A DNA stretch of 36,153 bases from DASZIT01 sp035948855 (GCA_035948855.1 DASZIT010000081.1:1-36153); one strand, 5' to 3'; positions 7,330 through 15,778 are shown, numbered from the stretch's first letter. A program made the numbers and translations. Notes: a model not told the origin generated them from the sequence alone.

Positions 7330-7671
7330 ATGCCCCGCCGTCCTTCGGCCAAGCGGGTGGCGGCTGACGCCGCCAGCCATCTCCGCCGGTCGACGACCTG
7401 GAATGGGCTCCACGCCGGCGATCCGGTGATGATCTCCGGGATCAAGCTACGGGGCGCCACCTGGGAGTTCCGGGCCCACATCGTCAATGAGCGGAACGGC
7501 ACCGAGTCGGTGGAGGTGGTGGGTGGGCGCCCGGGCGACCGGAAGCTCCGATCCTTCGAACCCAGCCGGGTGTTCGCCGTCTCCGGCCGGGCCACCGGCT
7601 CGAACCGTTCCGAGAAGGACTTCACCGAACGGCTTTCGCTGGCCGACGCCCCGCAGCTGCCGTTCGGCTGA
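7330..7671 (+). CDS. Conserved hypothetical protein (113 aa), probable small beta-barrel
   Basis: A 113-residue soluble protein with a basic N-terminus (MPRRPSAKRVAADAASHLRR) and alternating strands: GLHAGDPVMISG, WEFRAHIVNERNGTESVEVVGG, KLRSFEPSRVFAV. The pattern suggests a KOW/SH3-like barrel and possibly nucleic-acid binding, but this is inference from strand pattern and charge. It ends in APQLPFG. I do not recognise a named family with certainty. Preceded by the possible leader ORF and followed 53 nt later by the PIG-L deacetylase gene on the same strand. Confidence 0.6.
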   Translation: MPRRPSAKRVAADAASHLRRSTTWNGLHAGDPVMISGIKLRGATWEFRAHIVNERNGTESVEVVGGRPGDRKLRSFEPSRVFAVSGRATGSNRSEKDFTERLSLADAPQLPFG

Positions 7672-7711
7672 TCCCGGGCCGGGCACGGCCGGGCCGGCCG
7701 GCGGAGCCGGA

Positions 7712-7717
7712 TAACGT
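7712..7717 (+). promoter_or_regulatory. -10 hexamer TAACGT of the PIG-L gene
   Basis: TAACGT lies 7 nt before ATG 7725, with no Shine-Dalgarno sequence, indicating a probable leaderless transcript. Confidence 0.5.
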
Positions 7718-7724
7718 CGATGGC

Positions 7725-8534
7725 ATGTCCACCGTTGTATTCGTTCATGCCCACCCCGACGACGAGGCCATTGCCACCGGCGGCACCATGGCCTCACTGG
7801 CCGCCGACGGGCACCGGGTGGTGCTGGTTACCGCCACTGTCGGGGAGCTCGGTGAGATCCCCGAGGGCATGCTCAACGACGGCGAATCGCTGGCCGACCG
7901 CCGGGTGGTGGAGCTGGCCGAGGCCGGACGGATCCTCGGCGTCGCCCGGCAGGCGTTCCTCGGCTATCACGACTCCGGCATGGCCGGCGAGGAGTCCAAC
8001 CAGCGTCGCGGCTCCTTCGCTGCCGCCGATGTCGAGGAGGCGGCCAACCGACTGGCCAAGATCCTCGACGAGGAACACGCGGATGTGGTGGTCATCTACG
8101 ACGAGCACGGCGGGTACGGGCACCCCGACCACGTCCAGGTGCACACAGTGGGCGTCCGGGCCGCGGAGATCGCCGGCACCCCGCGGGTGTTCATGGCCAC
8201 CATGGACCGTGGGTTTCTCCAGTCGCTGGCTGAGCAGGCGAGCCAGGGTGGGGAGGAGGGTTGGTCGCCCCCGGAAGACACCGCCGCCGACATGCAGACG
8301 ATGGGCGAGCCTTCGTCTCGCATCACCACCGAGGTCGACGTGACCAAACGGATCGACGCCAAGCGGGACGCCATGCGGGCCCACGCCACCCAGATCAGCG
8401 AGGAGAGCTTCTTCCTGGCCATGCCCCCCGAGGTCTTCGAGATGGTGTGGGGGCACGAGTGGTATATCCGGATCCGGCCGGAGGCACCCAACCCGTACCC
8501 GGGCCCACGGGAGACGAGCCTGTTGGGTGGCTGA
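7725..8534 (+). CDS. PIG-L (LmbE) family N-acetylglucosaminyl deacetylase
   Basis: A 269-residue zinc-dependent deacetylase of the PIG-L family. The zinc-binding AHPDDE lies at residues 9-14, the downstream zinc ligand is in GGYGHPDHVQVH, and the C-terminal KRDAMRAHATQI helix is typical of actinobacterial members. Relatives include MshB and Mca of mycothiol metabolism and lipid-linked GlcNAc deacetylases. A role in mycothiol biology is plausible in an actinomycete but neither MshB nor Mca can be chosen from sequence reading alone. The last 8 nt overlap the start of a small downstream gene, so the two probably form an operon. Confidence 0.88.
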   Translation: MSTVVFVHAHPDDEAIATGGTMASLAADGHRVVLVTATVGELGEIPEGMLNDGESLADRRVVELAEAGRILGVARQAFLGYHDSGMAGEESNQRRGSFAAADVEEAANRLAKILDEEHADVVVIYDEHGGYGHPDHVQVHTVGVRAAEIAGTPRVFMATMDRGFLQSLAEQASQGGEEGWSPPEDTAADMQTMGEPSSRITTEVDVTKRIDAKRDAMRAHATQISEESFFLAMPPEVFEMVWGHEWYIRIRPEAPNPYPGPRETSLLGG

Positions 8535-8736
8535 GCCCACGCCTGCCTCCATCCCGTCCACCCACCGGATCCTCCGGATCCAGGGCGGACGGCTGGTGAA
8601 CGCCGAGCCCCGAGCCGATCTGGAGTCGGCGCTCGACGCGGCCAGCGCCGAAGGATTCGGGGTGATCAGCACCTTTGCCGTGGATGACAACGTCTACCTG
8701 GTGTTGGCCAGGCCTCGCGAGCAGGGTTCGAATTAG
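8527..8736 (+). CDS. Small DUF4177-like protein (69 aa)
   Basis: Starts at GTG 8527, overlapping the end of the PIG-L gene by 8 nt. The 69 residues include RILRIQGGRLVNA, a helix DLESALDAASAEGFGVISTFAV and a final strand NVYLVLARP. This beta-alpha-beta layout, with an AEGF motif matching the usual G.EGWE, resembles the DUF4177 fold. No catalytic residues are evident. Its stop codon overlaps the stop of the convergent HAD gene (8733-8736), so the 3' ends are as tightly packed as possible. Function unknown; coupling suggests an accessory role to the deacetylase. Confidence 0.6.
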   Translation: MAEPTPASIPSTHRILRIQGGRLVNAEPRADLESALDAASAEGFGVISTFAVDDNVYLVLARPREQGSN

Positions 8737-9512
8737 CCGAGTTCGGCGATGAGATCGGCCACCGAGTTGACGATGCGGGTCGGCCGGTAGGGGAAACGGT
8801 CCACCGCGTCCGACTCGGTCATCCCCGACAGCACCAGGATGGTCTCGAGGCCGGCCTCGATGCCGGCCAGCATGTCGGTGTCCATCCGGTCACCGACCAT
8901 CACGGTGGTCTCCGAGTGGGCGCCCAGGGTGTTCAACCCCTCGCGCACCATCAGGGGATTCGGCTTGCCGACGAAGTAGGGATCGACGCCGGTGGCCCGG
9001 GTGATGAGGGCGGCCACCGAGCCGCAGGCCGGGAGCAGTCCGGCGGGGGATGGGCCGGTGGGGTCGGGATTGGTGGCGATGAACCGGGCCCCGTCGGCCA
9101 CCAGCCGGATGGCGGTGGTGATATTGGAGAAGCTGTACGCCCGGGTCTCGCCCAAGACCACGTAGTCGGGGGCCCGGTCGGTGAGGATGTAGCCGATGTC
9201 GTGGAGGGCGGTGGTGAGGCCGGCTTCGCCGATGGCGAAGGCGGTGCCACCCGGGCGTTGGCTGTCGAGGAACCGGGCGGTGGCGAGGGCCGAGGTCCAC
9301 AGGGCGTGGTCGGGGATGTCGAGGCCGGAGGTGGCCAGCCGGGCGGAGAGATCCCGAGGGGTGTACATCGAATTGTTGGTGAGGACCAGGAAGCTGCGAC
9401 CGCCGGCGAGGAGCGCCTTGACGAACCGGTCGGCTCCGGGAACCATGATTCCCTCCCGGACCAGCACGCCATCCATGTCGCAGAGCCAGCTCTCAGGGGT
9501 TTGGCGGGTCAT
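8733..9512 (-). CDS. HAD-IIA family hydrolase (NagD-like phosphatase)
   Basis: A 259-residue HAD phosphatase. Motif I is WLCDMDGVLV, motif II is VLTNN, motif III is the Lys in VGKPNPLM and motif IV is GDRMDTDMLAGIEAGLETILVLSG. The cap inserted between motifs II and III (with ITTAIRLVADGARFIATNPDPTGPS) is the C2 type of the NagD/4-nitrophenylphosphatase group. It should dephosphorylate small phosphometabolites; the substrate is unknown. An in-frame GTG precedes the ATG directly (9515); ATG 9512 is preferred because CATACT (9519-9524) lies exactly 6 nt upstream. Confidence 0.88.
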   Translation of the reverse strand: MTRQTPESWLCDMDGVLVREGIMVPGADRFVKALLAGGRSFLVLTNNSMYTPRDLSARLATSGLDIPDHALWTSALATARFLDSQRPGGTAFAIGEAGLTTALHDIGYILTDRAPDYVVLGETRAYSFSNITTAIRLVADGARFIATNPDPTGPSPAGLLPACGSVAALITRATGVDPYFVGKPNPLMVREGLNTLGAHSETTVMVGDRMDTDMLAGIEAGLETILVLSGMTESDAVDRFPYRPTRIVNSVADLIAELG

Positions 9513-9572
9513 CACTCAAGTATGGACGGTCAACGGTGAACCGAGGGAAGGATACGAGTCGTGGCCGTCGCT

Positions 9573-10403
9573 CTAGAGCTCGCGCAAGGCGGTGGCCAGC
9601 GGCTCGAGCACGCCGGGATCCAGGGGCGCCATCAGAGTGACGATGCCCAGCTCCGCGCCGACCTCCGCGAGTGCGGCGGCCTGCTCGGCGGTGGCCTTCA
9701 CGTCCCCGGCGAATATGACGTGACTGGAGAGGAGAATCTCCGCAGGGTCGCGGCCGAGGTCCTCACAGTGCTGATGCAGGACGTCGCGTTTGCGGGCGAA
9801 CTCCTCCGGCGTGCCACCCACGAAGTTCCAGTGCTGGGCGAACCGGGCTGCAGTGCGCAGCGTCCTCTTCTCGCCACTACCCCCGACGCAGATCGGCGGG
9901 TGGGGGCGCTGAATTGGCTTGGGCTCGTTGCGGGCCTCGCGGAGCTGGTAGTACCGGCCCTTGAAGGTCGTCGTCTCCTGGGTGAGGAGCCCCACGATCA
10001 CCTCGCAGGCCTCCTCGAAGCGGTCGCTGCGCTGGGCCGGAGTGCCCAGCTCGATCCCGTAGGCGCCCGACTCCTCCTCGTTCCATCCGGCCCCGATACC
10101 AAGCTCCAGTCGGCCCCCGGACACGATGTCCAGGGTGGTCGCCATGTTGGCCAGGATCGCCGGGTGGCGATAGTGGATCCCGGTCACCAGAGTTCCGATG
10201 CGCAGGCGGGTCGTCGCCTGGGCCAGCGCCGTCAGGGTGATCCAGCCCTCCATGCATGGGCCGGTGCTGTCGGAAAAGATCGGATAGAAGTGGTCGAAGG
10301 TCCAGCCCGACTCGAACAGATCGATGTCGTCGGCCACCTTCCACACAGCGAGCATGTCGGGCCAGGTCGTATTCTGCGGCGATGTCTTGAAAGCGAAGCG
10401 CAT
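9573..10403 (-). CDS. LLM class F420-dependent oxidoreductase
   Basis: A 276-residue LLM enzyme resembling the TIGR03560-type F420-dependent group. Diagnostic stretches are WKVADDIDLFESGWTFDHFYP, LRIGTLVTGIHYRHPAILANMA, GGRLELGIGAGWNEEE and HPPICVGGSGEKRTLRTAARFAQHWN. Acts in the cytoplasm with F420; substrate unknown. A TAGGGT hexamer (10410-10415) is exactly 6 nt before the ATG, so the message is probably leaderless. The HAD gene follows on the same strand after 60 nt. Confidence 0.9.
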   Translation of the reverse strand: MRFAFKTSPQNTTWPDMLAVWKVADDIDLFESGWTFDHFYPIFSDSTGPCMEGWITLTALAQATTRLRIGTLVTGIHYRHPAILANMATTLDIVSGGRLELGIGAGWNEEESGAYGIELGTPAQRSDRFEEACEVIVGLLTQETTTFKGRYYQLREARNEPKPIQRPHPPICVGGSGEKRTLRTAARFAQHWNFVGGTPEEFARKRDVLHQHCEDLGRDPAEILLSSHVIFAGDVKATAEQAAALAEVGAELGIVTLMAPLDPGVLEPLATALREL

Positions 10404-10409
10404 GGGCCC

Positions 10410-10415
10410 ACCCTA
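10410..10415 (-). promoter_or_regulatory. -10 hexamer TAGGGT of the LLM gene
   Basis: TAGGGT, 6 nt, then ATG 10403. One of the clean examples of the leaderless geometry found across this window. Confidence 0.5.
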
Positions 10416-10503
10416 CGTCCGGTCGGCTGGCGACGCCGCCCCACCCGCTCAGATCGGAAGGGTCACCAAAAGCGGTGCCGCTAACCACCTCCGGTGAATC
10501 GAG

Positions 10504-10519
10504 ACACCAATTTCGGTGT
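10504..10519 (-). terminator. Weak hairpin downstream of tRNA-Gly
   Basis: ACACC and GGTGT flank a 6-nt loop about 30 nt after the tRNA 3' end. There is no U-run, so it may be a processing or weak termination hairpin, or chance. Confidence 0.25.
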
Positions 10520-10549
10520 GATCCACCCGATGGGGTCAAGGACTTCGAG

Positions 10550-10620
10550 AGCGGGTGACGGGGATCGAACCCGCGTAATCTGCTTGGAAGGCAGAGGCTC
10601 TACCATTGAGCTACACCCGC
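10550..10620 (-). tRNA. tRNA-Gly (anticodon TCC)
   Basis: A complete 71-nt cloverleaf on the minus strand. The acceptor stem pairs GCGGGTG with CACCCGC. The D arm is GCTC-AATGGTA-GAGC. The anticodon stem TCTGC/GCAGA encloses loop CTTCCAA with anticodon TCC, and the T arm GCGGG-TTCGATC-CCCGT has one G-U pair. The discriminator is T, as usual for bacterial tRNA-Gly, and CCA is not encoded. It reads GGA and, through wobble, GGG codons. Confidence 0.97.
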
Positions 10621-10707
10621 ACAAAAGCTTGCCCGAGAGCATGACACACCGGTCGACGATCATCGATAAACCCGGGGGCCCAGCCGACATTGCCGAAGCG
10701 GTGACGC

Positions 10708-11367
10708 CTACGGCCGCCAGAGGGGTTGTTCGACCCCGAAGCCGACCGAAGAGCCCCACTGGTTGCGGTAGGACACCTCATCGACGGGCCGGCGGGGGGC
10801 GACCGCCCAACGCCCGGTCGGATAGCCGAAGCTCACACAGCAGGCCATCACCCACCCCTTGTCCTTGGGCACGCCGAGGATTTCGAACGTTTCGTCGGGA
10901 TGGAAGAACCCGAGGACGGCGGTGAGGGAGCTGCCGACCCCTTCGGCTCGTGCCGCCAATTGTGCGCTCCAGATGGCCGGGAAGATCGAACCCCCGGTGG
11001 GGTCGGACTGGATGAACCCGAACAGGAACAGCGGTACCTGCTCGAAGTGATCGGCCAGCCACTGGGCCGACCGTTGCACCTTGAGCATCTCGATGCTGTC
11101 CTCCGACTCCGGGTCGGCGGCGGCGGCCGCCAGCCGGTCGGCATAGACGGTCTTCCACAGCTGGTCGATGGCATGGCGGTAGAGGGGACCGATCTGGCCG
11201 ATCACCTCCTTGTCGTCGGCCAACAAGAACCGCCAGTTCTGAGAGTTGCCGCCCGACGGGGCCCGGATGGCGGCATCCAGGATTCGGGCCTGCACCGGCA
11301 GCGGAATCGGATCGGGCCGGACCCGGCGCATGGCCCGGGTGGTGTAGAGCGCTTCGTAGATGTCCAT
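10708..11367 (-). CDS. Nitroreductase family protein
   Basis: A 219-residue nitroreductase-fold flavoprotein. MDIYEALYTTRAMRRVRPDPIP is the FMN-phosphate-binding N-terminus, RAPSGGNSQNWRFLLA the conserved S-G-x-N-S-Q loop, and AARAEGVGSSLTAVLGFF with ILGVPKDKGWVMACCVSFGYP the C-terminal FMN and dimer segments. Family members reduce nitro, quinone or enone substrates with NAD(P)H, and some actinobacterial ones use F420. A GAGAGGA ribosome binding site precedes the ATG by about 6 nt. It lies 99 nt downstream of the drug exporter on the same strand, which may indicate a shared role in handling toxic compounds (inference). Confidence 0.85.
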   Translation of the reverse strand: MDIYEALYTTRAMRRVRPDPIPLPVQARILDAAIRAPSGGNSQNWRFLLADDKEVIGQIGPLYRHAIDQLWKTVYADRLAAAAADPESEDSIEMLKVQRSAQWLADHFEQVPLFLFGFIQSDPTGGSIFPAIWSAQLAARAEGVGSSLTAVLGFFHPDETFEILGVPKDKGWVMACCVSFGYPTGRWAVAPRRPVDEVSYRNQWGSSVGFGVEQPLWRP

Positions 11368-11466
11368 CGGTTGTCCTCTCGATCGAGCACCGCCGGCCGG
11401 TGGTCGACATCGTCACGGTCGGCCCAAGGTACCCGGCCCGGACGGATCGGGGTCGCCTCGTCCCGA

Positions 11467-13473
11467 TCAGAAGTTGGCCTTGGTGGGCCGGGCGTCTTCC
11501 AGGTCGGCGGAGAGCCGCCCCAGCATCTCGGCCAACTCGAGGTGCTGTTCGGGTGTCCAGTCGGCCAACAGGGCCTCGAGTTGTTGCCGTCCGGCGGCCC
11601 GCAACCGGCTGGAAATGACCGCACCTTCCGGGGTGACCACCGGAACGGTGGGATCCGAAGGGAACTCGGGAAACAACAGCCCCTTTTCCCGAAGCGTCTG
11701 GAGGGCGAGCCGCATGCGTTCCACCGGCACTCCCCGGCGGACGGCGGATGCCTCGAAGTCCCACCGGGGATCCTCTTCGAACCGGAACAGCATCCAGGAC
11801 TCGCCGGCCGAGAGATCGACCTGAGCCTGGCGGGCGATCCCCTCCATGAGTTGGCGTCCCTGTTCCCGGCCGACCAGCAGGGAGAGCGATCTGGCGATTT
11901 CGCGGAGGGAATTGGCTTCTTTCGGCACCGAGAAGGCCTCGCCGATCCCGGCGGTGCCGACCGTGTCCCGCATGGGGAGGGCCTTGATCAACCAGGACGC
12001 TCCGAAGGCCACGACCGAGACTCCCGCCGCGACCAGAAACGCGGCATCGATGGCACCCGAATAGGCGTGGAGAAAGGGGGTGTGCACCGCGGGGGGAAGC
12101 TTGTCGAGACTGGACGGAGTCAGGCTCGAGGCGCTGACCGTGCCCCCACTCGTCGACCCGGTTGGGAACGCCTGTCGCAACTTGAGGGCCAACTGATTGG
12201 CGAACACCGCCCCGACGATGGCGGTGCCGACCGCGCTCCCCACCGTTCGGAACAGGTTGTTGCCCGAGGTGGCCACACCGAGCTCGGAATAGTCGACGGC
12301 GTTCTGCACGGCGATCACCAGTACCTGCATGACCAGTCCGATGCCGATCCCGAGGATGAACATGAAGGCGGCGGCAGTGACGGCGGACGTGCTGGCATTC
12401 AGATGGGAGAGGAGATACAGCCCCACCGTCATGATCGCGGTCCCGACGATCGGGTAGACCCGGTACTTCCCGGTGCGGGAGATGATCCGGCCGGAACCGA
12501 TGGAGGCGATCAGGAGGCCGGCCATCATGGGGAGCAACTGCAACCCGGATCCGGTGGGGGTGGCCCCTTTCACGACCTGGAAATAGAGGGGGAGGTAGGT
12601 GATGGAGCCGAACATCGCGAATCCCAACAGCAACGCCACCAGACTGGTGGTGGAGAAGACGCTGTTCTTGAACAGGCGCATCGGCAGCACCGGCTCCTTC
12701 ACCCGGAGCTCGACGAAGACGAACACCGCGAGCATCACGACGGCGGCGGCGGCCAGTCCGAGGATCTCCGGCGACACCCATCGGAAGCTGGTGCCCCCGA
12801 GACTGACGAACAGCACCAGCGCGCTCAACCCCGCGGCCAGCACGGTCGTACCCAGGTAGTCGATCCGGTGGTCCAGGCCCCGTTTCATCTTCGGGAGCCC
12901 GGCGCCGAGCACCACCAACGAGATGGCCCCGATGGGGAGGTTGATGTAGAAGATCCACCGCCACGACAGGTTGGTGGTGATGGTGCCACCCAGCAGCGGC
13001 CCGACCACGAACGCCAATCCGAAGACGGCGCCGAAGAGGCCCTGGTACTTTCCCCGCTGGCGGGGAGCCACCACGTCCCCCACCGCGGCCTGGGCACTGA
13101 CGATGAGCCCTCCGCCCCCGAGGCCCTGGAAGGCCCGGAAGGCGATCAGCTCCGGCATGTTCTTGCTCAACCCGCAGAGGGCCGAGCCGATGACGAAGAG
13201 CACGATGCCGGTCTGGAGGACGATCTTCCGGCCGTAGAGGTCACCGAGCTTTCCGTACAGCGGGGTAACCACCGTCTGGGCCAGCAGGTAGGCGGTCACC
13301 ACCCAGGAGATGTGATTCAGTCCGCCCAGGTCCCCGACGATGGTGGGGAGGGCGGTCGACACCACGGTGGAGTCGAGGGAGGCGATCAGCATCACCAACA
13401 TCAGTCCGCCGAAGACGATGTTGAGCTGTCGGCCGTGGAGGGCTGCGGGATCGTCCCCTGGGCTCGCCTCCAT
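11467..13473 (-). CDS. DHA2 family MFS drug exporter with C-terminal winged-helix-like extension
   Basis: A 668-residue protein. Residues about 15-502 form a 14-helix DHA2 (EmrB/QacA type) proton antiporter: LDSTVVSTALPTIVGDL is the motif D1 region, GKLGDLYGRKIVL motif A, and GLGGGGLIVSAQAAVGDVVAPRQRGKYQG with VVGPLLGG motif C. The last helix is followed by about 165 further residues that are soluble. They contain SLREIARSLSLL, GESWMLFRFEEDP, VPVERMRLALQTLREKGLL, VTPEGAVISSRLRAAGRQQLEALLADW and TPEQHLELAEMLGRL, which matches the helix order of MarR-type winged-helix proteins. A TAACCT hexamer (13480-13485) sits 6 nt before the ATG. Exports unknown compounds. Confidence 0.9.
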   Translation of the reverse strand: MEASPGDDPAALHGRQLNIVFGGLMLVMLIASLDSTVVSTALPTIVGDLGGLNHISWVVTAYLLAQTVVTPLYGKLGDLYGRKIVLQTGIVLFVIGSALCGLSKNMPELIAFRAFQGLGGGGLIVSAQAAVGDVVAPRQRGKYQGLFGAVFGLAFVVGPLLGGTITTNLSWRWIFYINLPIGAISLVVLGAGLPKMKRGLDHRIDYLGTTVLAAGLSALVLFVSLGGTSFRWVSPEILGLAAAAVVMLAVFVFVELRVKEPVLPMRLFKNSVFSTTSLVALLLGFAMFGSITYLPLYFQVVKGATPTGSGLQLLPMMAGLLIASIGSGRIISRTGKYRVYPIVGTAIMTVGLYLLSHLNASTSAVTAAAFMFILGIGIGLVMQVLVIAVQNAVDYSELGVATSGNNLFRTVGSAVGTAIVGAVFANQLALKLRQAFPTGSTSGGTVSASSLTPSSLDKLPPAVHTPFLHAYSGAIDAAFLVAAGVSVVAFGASWLIKALPMRDTVGTAGIGEAFSVPKEANSLREIARSLSLLVGREQGRQLMEGIARQAQVDLSAGESWMLFRFEEDPRWDFEASAVRRGVPVERMRLALQTLREKGLLFPEFPSDPTVPVVTPEGAVISSRLRAAGRQQLEALLADWTPEQHLELAEMLGRLSADLEDARPTKANF

Positions 13474-13479
13474 AGGCCG

Positions 13480-13485
13480 AGGTTA
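13480..13485 (-). promoter_or_regulatory. -10 hexamer TAACCT of the MFS gene
   Basis: TAACCT, 6 nt, then ATG 13473; no Shine-Dalgarno sequence. Probable leaderless promoter in the 49-bp divergent gap shared with the RNA methyltransferase gene. Confidence 0.5.
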
Positions 13486-13522
13486 CCTTTGCCCCTCCAT
13501 ATCTGTCGGGAAGATCCCTGCT

Positions 13523-14773
13523 ATGACCAACTCCATGTCTCTGATGGAACTGCGCACCCACGCCATCGCCGCCGGCGGGGGGTGCGTGGCCCGGGCCGCC
13601 GATGGCCGGGTGGTGTTCGTGCGACACTCGCTCCCCGATGAGCTGGTCCTCGCCCGGGTCACCGGAGAGACCACGTCCTTTCTCCGGGCCGATGCGGTGG
13701 AAATCCTGGAGCCGTCGCCGGATCGGGTGGCACCGCCGTGTCCCCACGCCGGTCCCGGCGGTTGTGGGGGTTGCGACTTTCAACACGTGGCGGTGCCGGC
13801 CCAGCGGGCATTGAAGGCCGCCCTGGTGTCCGAGCAATTGCGGCGACTGGCCGGTGACGACCGTCCGGTGGTGGTCGAGGAGGTGCCCGGGGCCCCGGAC
13901 GGGTTGGGTTGGCGCACCCGGGTGCGGTTCGCGGTCGACCGGACCGGGCGGGTCGGCCTCCACCGGCACCGTTCTCATGACATCGAGCCGGTGGAGCACT
14001 GCCTCATCGCCTCGGCGTCGGTAGATGCGGTGGGGGTCGGGGTGCAGCGCTGGAGCGGGGCGAGGGAACTGGAGGTCCTGACCTCGCCGGACGGCGGGAA
14101 GCCGGTGGTGTCGATTGAGACCGGCCGTCGGCGTCTAGGTGACCGGCCGGCGGTCAGCGCCGGACGAGTGGTCAACGGCCGGACCGAACGCGAGCCCCAC
14201 CGGTTGACCTTCGAGGTGCTCGGCCACCGCTACCAGGTGTCAGCCGGTGTCTTCTGGCAAGTCCACCCCGGCGCGCCGACGTTGCTGGCCCGGACCGTCC
14301 TCCAGGGTCTGGACCCAAAGGTGGGGGAGAGGGTCGCCGACCTCTACTCCGGTGCCGGCCTCTTCACCGCGCTGTTGGCCGAGGCAGTGGGCGCCACCGG
14401 CGCGGTACTGGCGGTCGAGCGCAGCGGACGGGCGTGCGCCGACGCTGCCCGCAACACCGACGGCCAACCCCAGGTCACCGTGACCCGGTCCGACGTCACC
14501 GCCGAGCTGGTGTCATCCTCCGGACTCGGGGCGCCGGACCTGGTCATCCTCGACCCGGCCCGGGAAGGCGCCGGGCGCGGGGTGATGGCGGCGTTGGCCG
14601 GCCTCCGGCCGGCGCCCCGGCGGATCGCTTACGTCTCCTGCGACCCGGCATCGTTTGCCCGCGACCTGCGGGTGATGACCGACGCCGGCTGGAGCCTGGT
14701 ATCGCTCCGATGCTTCGACCTGTTCCCGATGACCGAACACGTCGAGCTGGTGGCCATGCTCGACCCACCGTGA
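13523..14773 (+). CDS. Fe-S class I SAM-dependent RNA m5U methyltransferase (TrmA/RlmCD family)
   Basis: A 416-residue RNA (uracil-5)-methyltransferase. An N-terminal TRAM-like barrel (ELRTHAIAAGGGCVARAADGRVVFV) is followed by the Fe-S cysteines C73, C81 and C84 (CPHAGPGGCGGC) and a fourth in VEHCLIA. The SAM-binding region is ERVADLYSGAGLFTALLA, followed by ILDPAREGAGRG, and the nucleophilic Cys is in YVSCDPASFARDL. FPMTEHVELVAML closes the protein as usual. It should form 5-methyluridine in rRNA or tRNA; which base cannot be told. The open frame extends upstream to 13340 inside the divergent MFS gene; ATG 13523 (or 13535) is the sensible start. Confidence 0.9.
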   Translation: MTNSMSLMELRTHAIAAGGGCVARAADGRVVFVRHSLPDELVLARVTGETTSFLRADAVEILEPSPDRVAPPCPHAGPGGCGGCDFQHVAVPAQRALKAALVSEQLRRLAGDDRPVVVEEVPGAPDGLGWRTRVRFAVDRTGRVGLHRHRSHDIEPVEHCLIASASVDAVGVGVQRWSGARELEVLTSPDGGKPVVSIETGRRRLGDRPAVSAGRVVNGRTEREPHRLTFEVLGHRYQVSAGVFWQVHPGAPTLLARTVLQGLDPKVGERVADLYSGAGLFTALLAEAVGATGAVLAVERSGRACADAARNTDGQPQVTVTRSDVTAELVSSSGLGAPDLVILDPAREGAGRGVMAALAGLRPAPRRIAYVSCDPASFARDLRVMTDAGWSLVSLRCFDLFPMTEHVELVAMLDPP

Positions 14774-14778
14774 GGCTA

Positions 14779-14794
14779 CCGGCGCTTTAGCCGG
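14779..14794 (+). terminator. Short hairpin after the RNA methyltransferase gene
   Basis: CCGGC and GCCGG flank a GCTTTA loop six bases after the stop codon. Only 5 bp and no U-run, so weak. Confidence 0.25.
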
Positions 14795-14833
14795 AAGTTG
14801 CAGTCCAACTCACCTCGCGGATAGGACGGAGGG

Positions 14834-15778
14834 GTGAGCGGACCTGTCACCGACGCGGACGCGGCTCCGGTGGTGGAGACAGCCGAGGCCGCGGAGCGGA
14901 CCCTCGAGATCACCGAAAGTCGCGAAACCCAGGTGGGCACCGTTCGGGTCCGTCGGGCGCTTCCTCGACGGGAACGTCGGACGGTAGGGGCGTGGTGCTT
15001 CGTCGACCACTTCGGCCCGTTGTCGGTGACCGAGGATGCCGGAATGTCCATCGGACCCCACCCCCACATCGGGTTGCAGACGGTCACCTGGCTCCTGGCC
15101 GGAGAGATCGAGCACCACGACAGCCTCGGATCCGAACAAGTGATCCGGGCCGGTCAGTTGAATCTGATGACCGCCGGAGCCGGCATTGCCCACGCCGAGG
15201 AGCACACCGGGAACTACCGGGGGGAGATGCAGGGCGTCCAGCTTTGGGTGGCCCAGCCGGAGGCCACCCGGCAGGGGCCCGCGGCGTTCGAACACCACCC
15301 GGAGTTGCCGCAGGTGGATCTCCCAGGCGGCACGGCCACGGTCCTGGTCGGTGAGCTCGCCGACGCGGTGTCACCGGCCCGTCGCGACACCGACCATGTC
15401 GGGATCGAGCTCGACCTCGGTGACGGCACCGCCCTGCTGCCGCTGCAGCCGGCGTACGAGTACGGACTGGTGGTGCTGGACGGTTCGATCTCGATCGGAG
15501 AACGGGCGATCACTCCGGGTCACCTGGCCTATCTGGGTGACGGCCGCGACGAGATCGAACTTGGCGCCGCCGGTAGGACCCGGGCGCTGCTCCTCGGGGG
15601 TGTCCCCTTCGAGGAGCCGATTCTGATGTGGTGGAACTTCGTCGGCCGTTCCCGGGAGGAGTTCGAGATTGCCTTTCGGGCGTGGGCGGAGCACGGGGAC
15701 CGGTTCGGCGACGTTCGATCCGGGTTGCCCCGGGTCGCCGGTTCACCGCCGCAGTGGTCCCACCGACCTTCCGCGTGA
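14834..15778 (+). CDS. Pirin family protein
   Basis: A 314-residue bicupin of the pirin family. The metal-binding stretch IGPHPHIGLQTVTWLLAGEIEHHDSLG supplies the three His ligands, with the Glu in AGAGIAHAEEH. The C-terminal cupin (GTALLPLQPAYEYGLVVLDG, ITPGHLAYLG) is present and followed by EEPILMWWNFVGRSREEFEIAF, a typical pirin ending. Bacterial pirins have quercetinase activity or modulate central enzymes; the role here is unknown. GTG 14834 is preceded by GGAGG directly and by TAGGAC 6 nt upstream, so the start is well placed. Soluble. Confidence 0.9.
   Translation: MSGPVTDADAAPVVETAEAAERTLEITESRETQVGTVRVRRALPRRERRTVGAWCFVDHFGPLSVTEDAGMSIGPHPHIGLQTVTWLLAGEIEHHDSLGSEQVIRAGQLNLMTAGAGIAHAEEHTGNYRGEMQGVQLWVAQPEATRQGPAAFEHHPELPQVDLPGGTATVLVGELADAVSPARRDTDHVGIELDLGDGTALLPLQPAYEYGLVVLDGSISIGERAITPGHLAYLGDGRDEIELGAAGRTRALLLGGVPFEEPILMWWNFVGRSREEFEIAFRAWAEHGDRFGDVRSGLPRVAGSPPQWSHRPSA

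Noticed and set aside
10726..13641. A 971-codon open frame on the plus strand opposite the nitroreductase and MFS genes
   Set aside because: Composition rich in Gly, Arg, His, Asp and Glu with no domain, typical of the antisense shadow of a high-GC gene; the minus-strand genes have clear family motifs and promoters.
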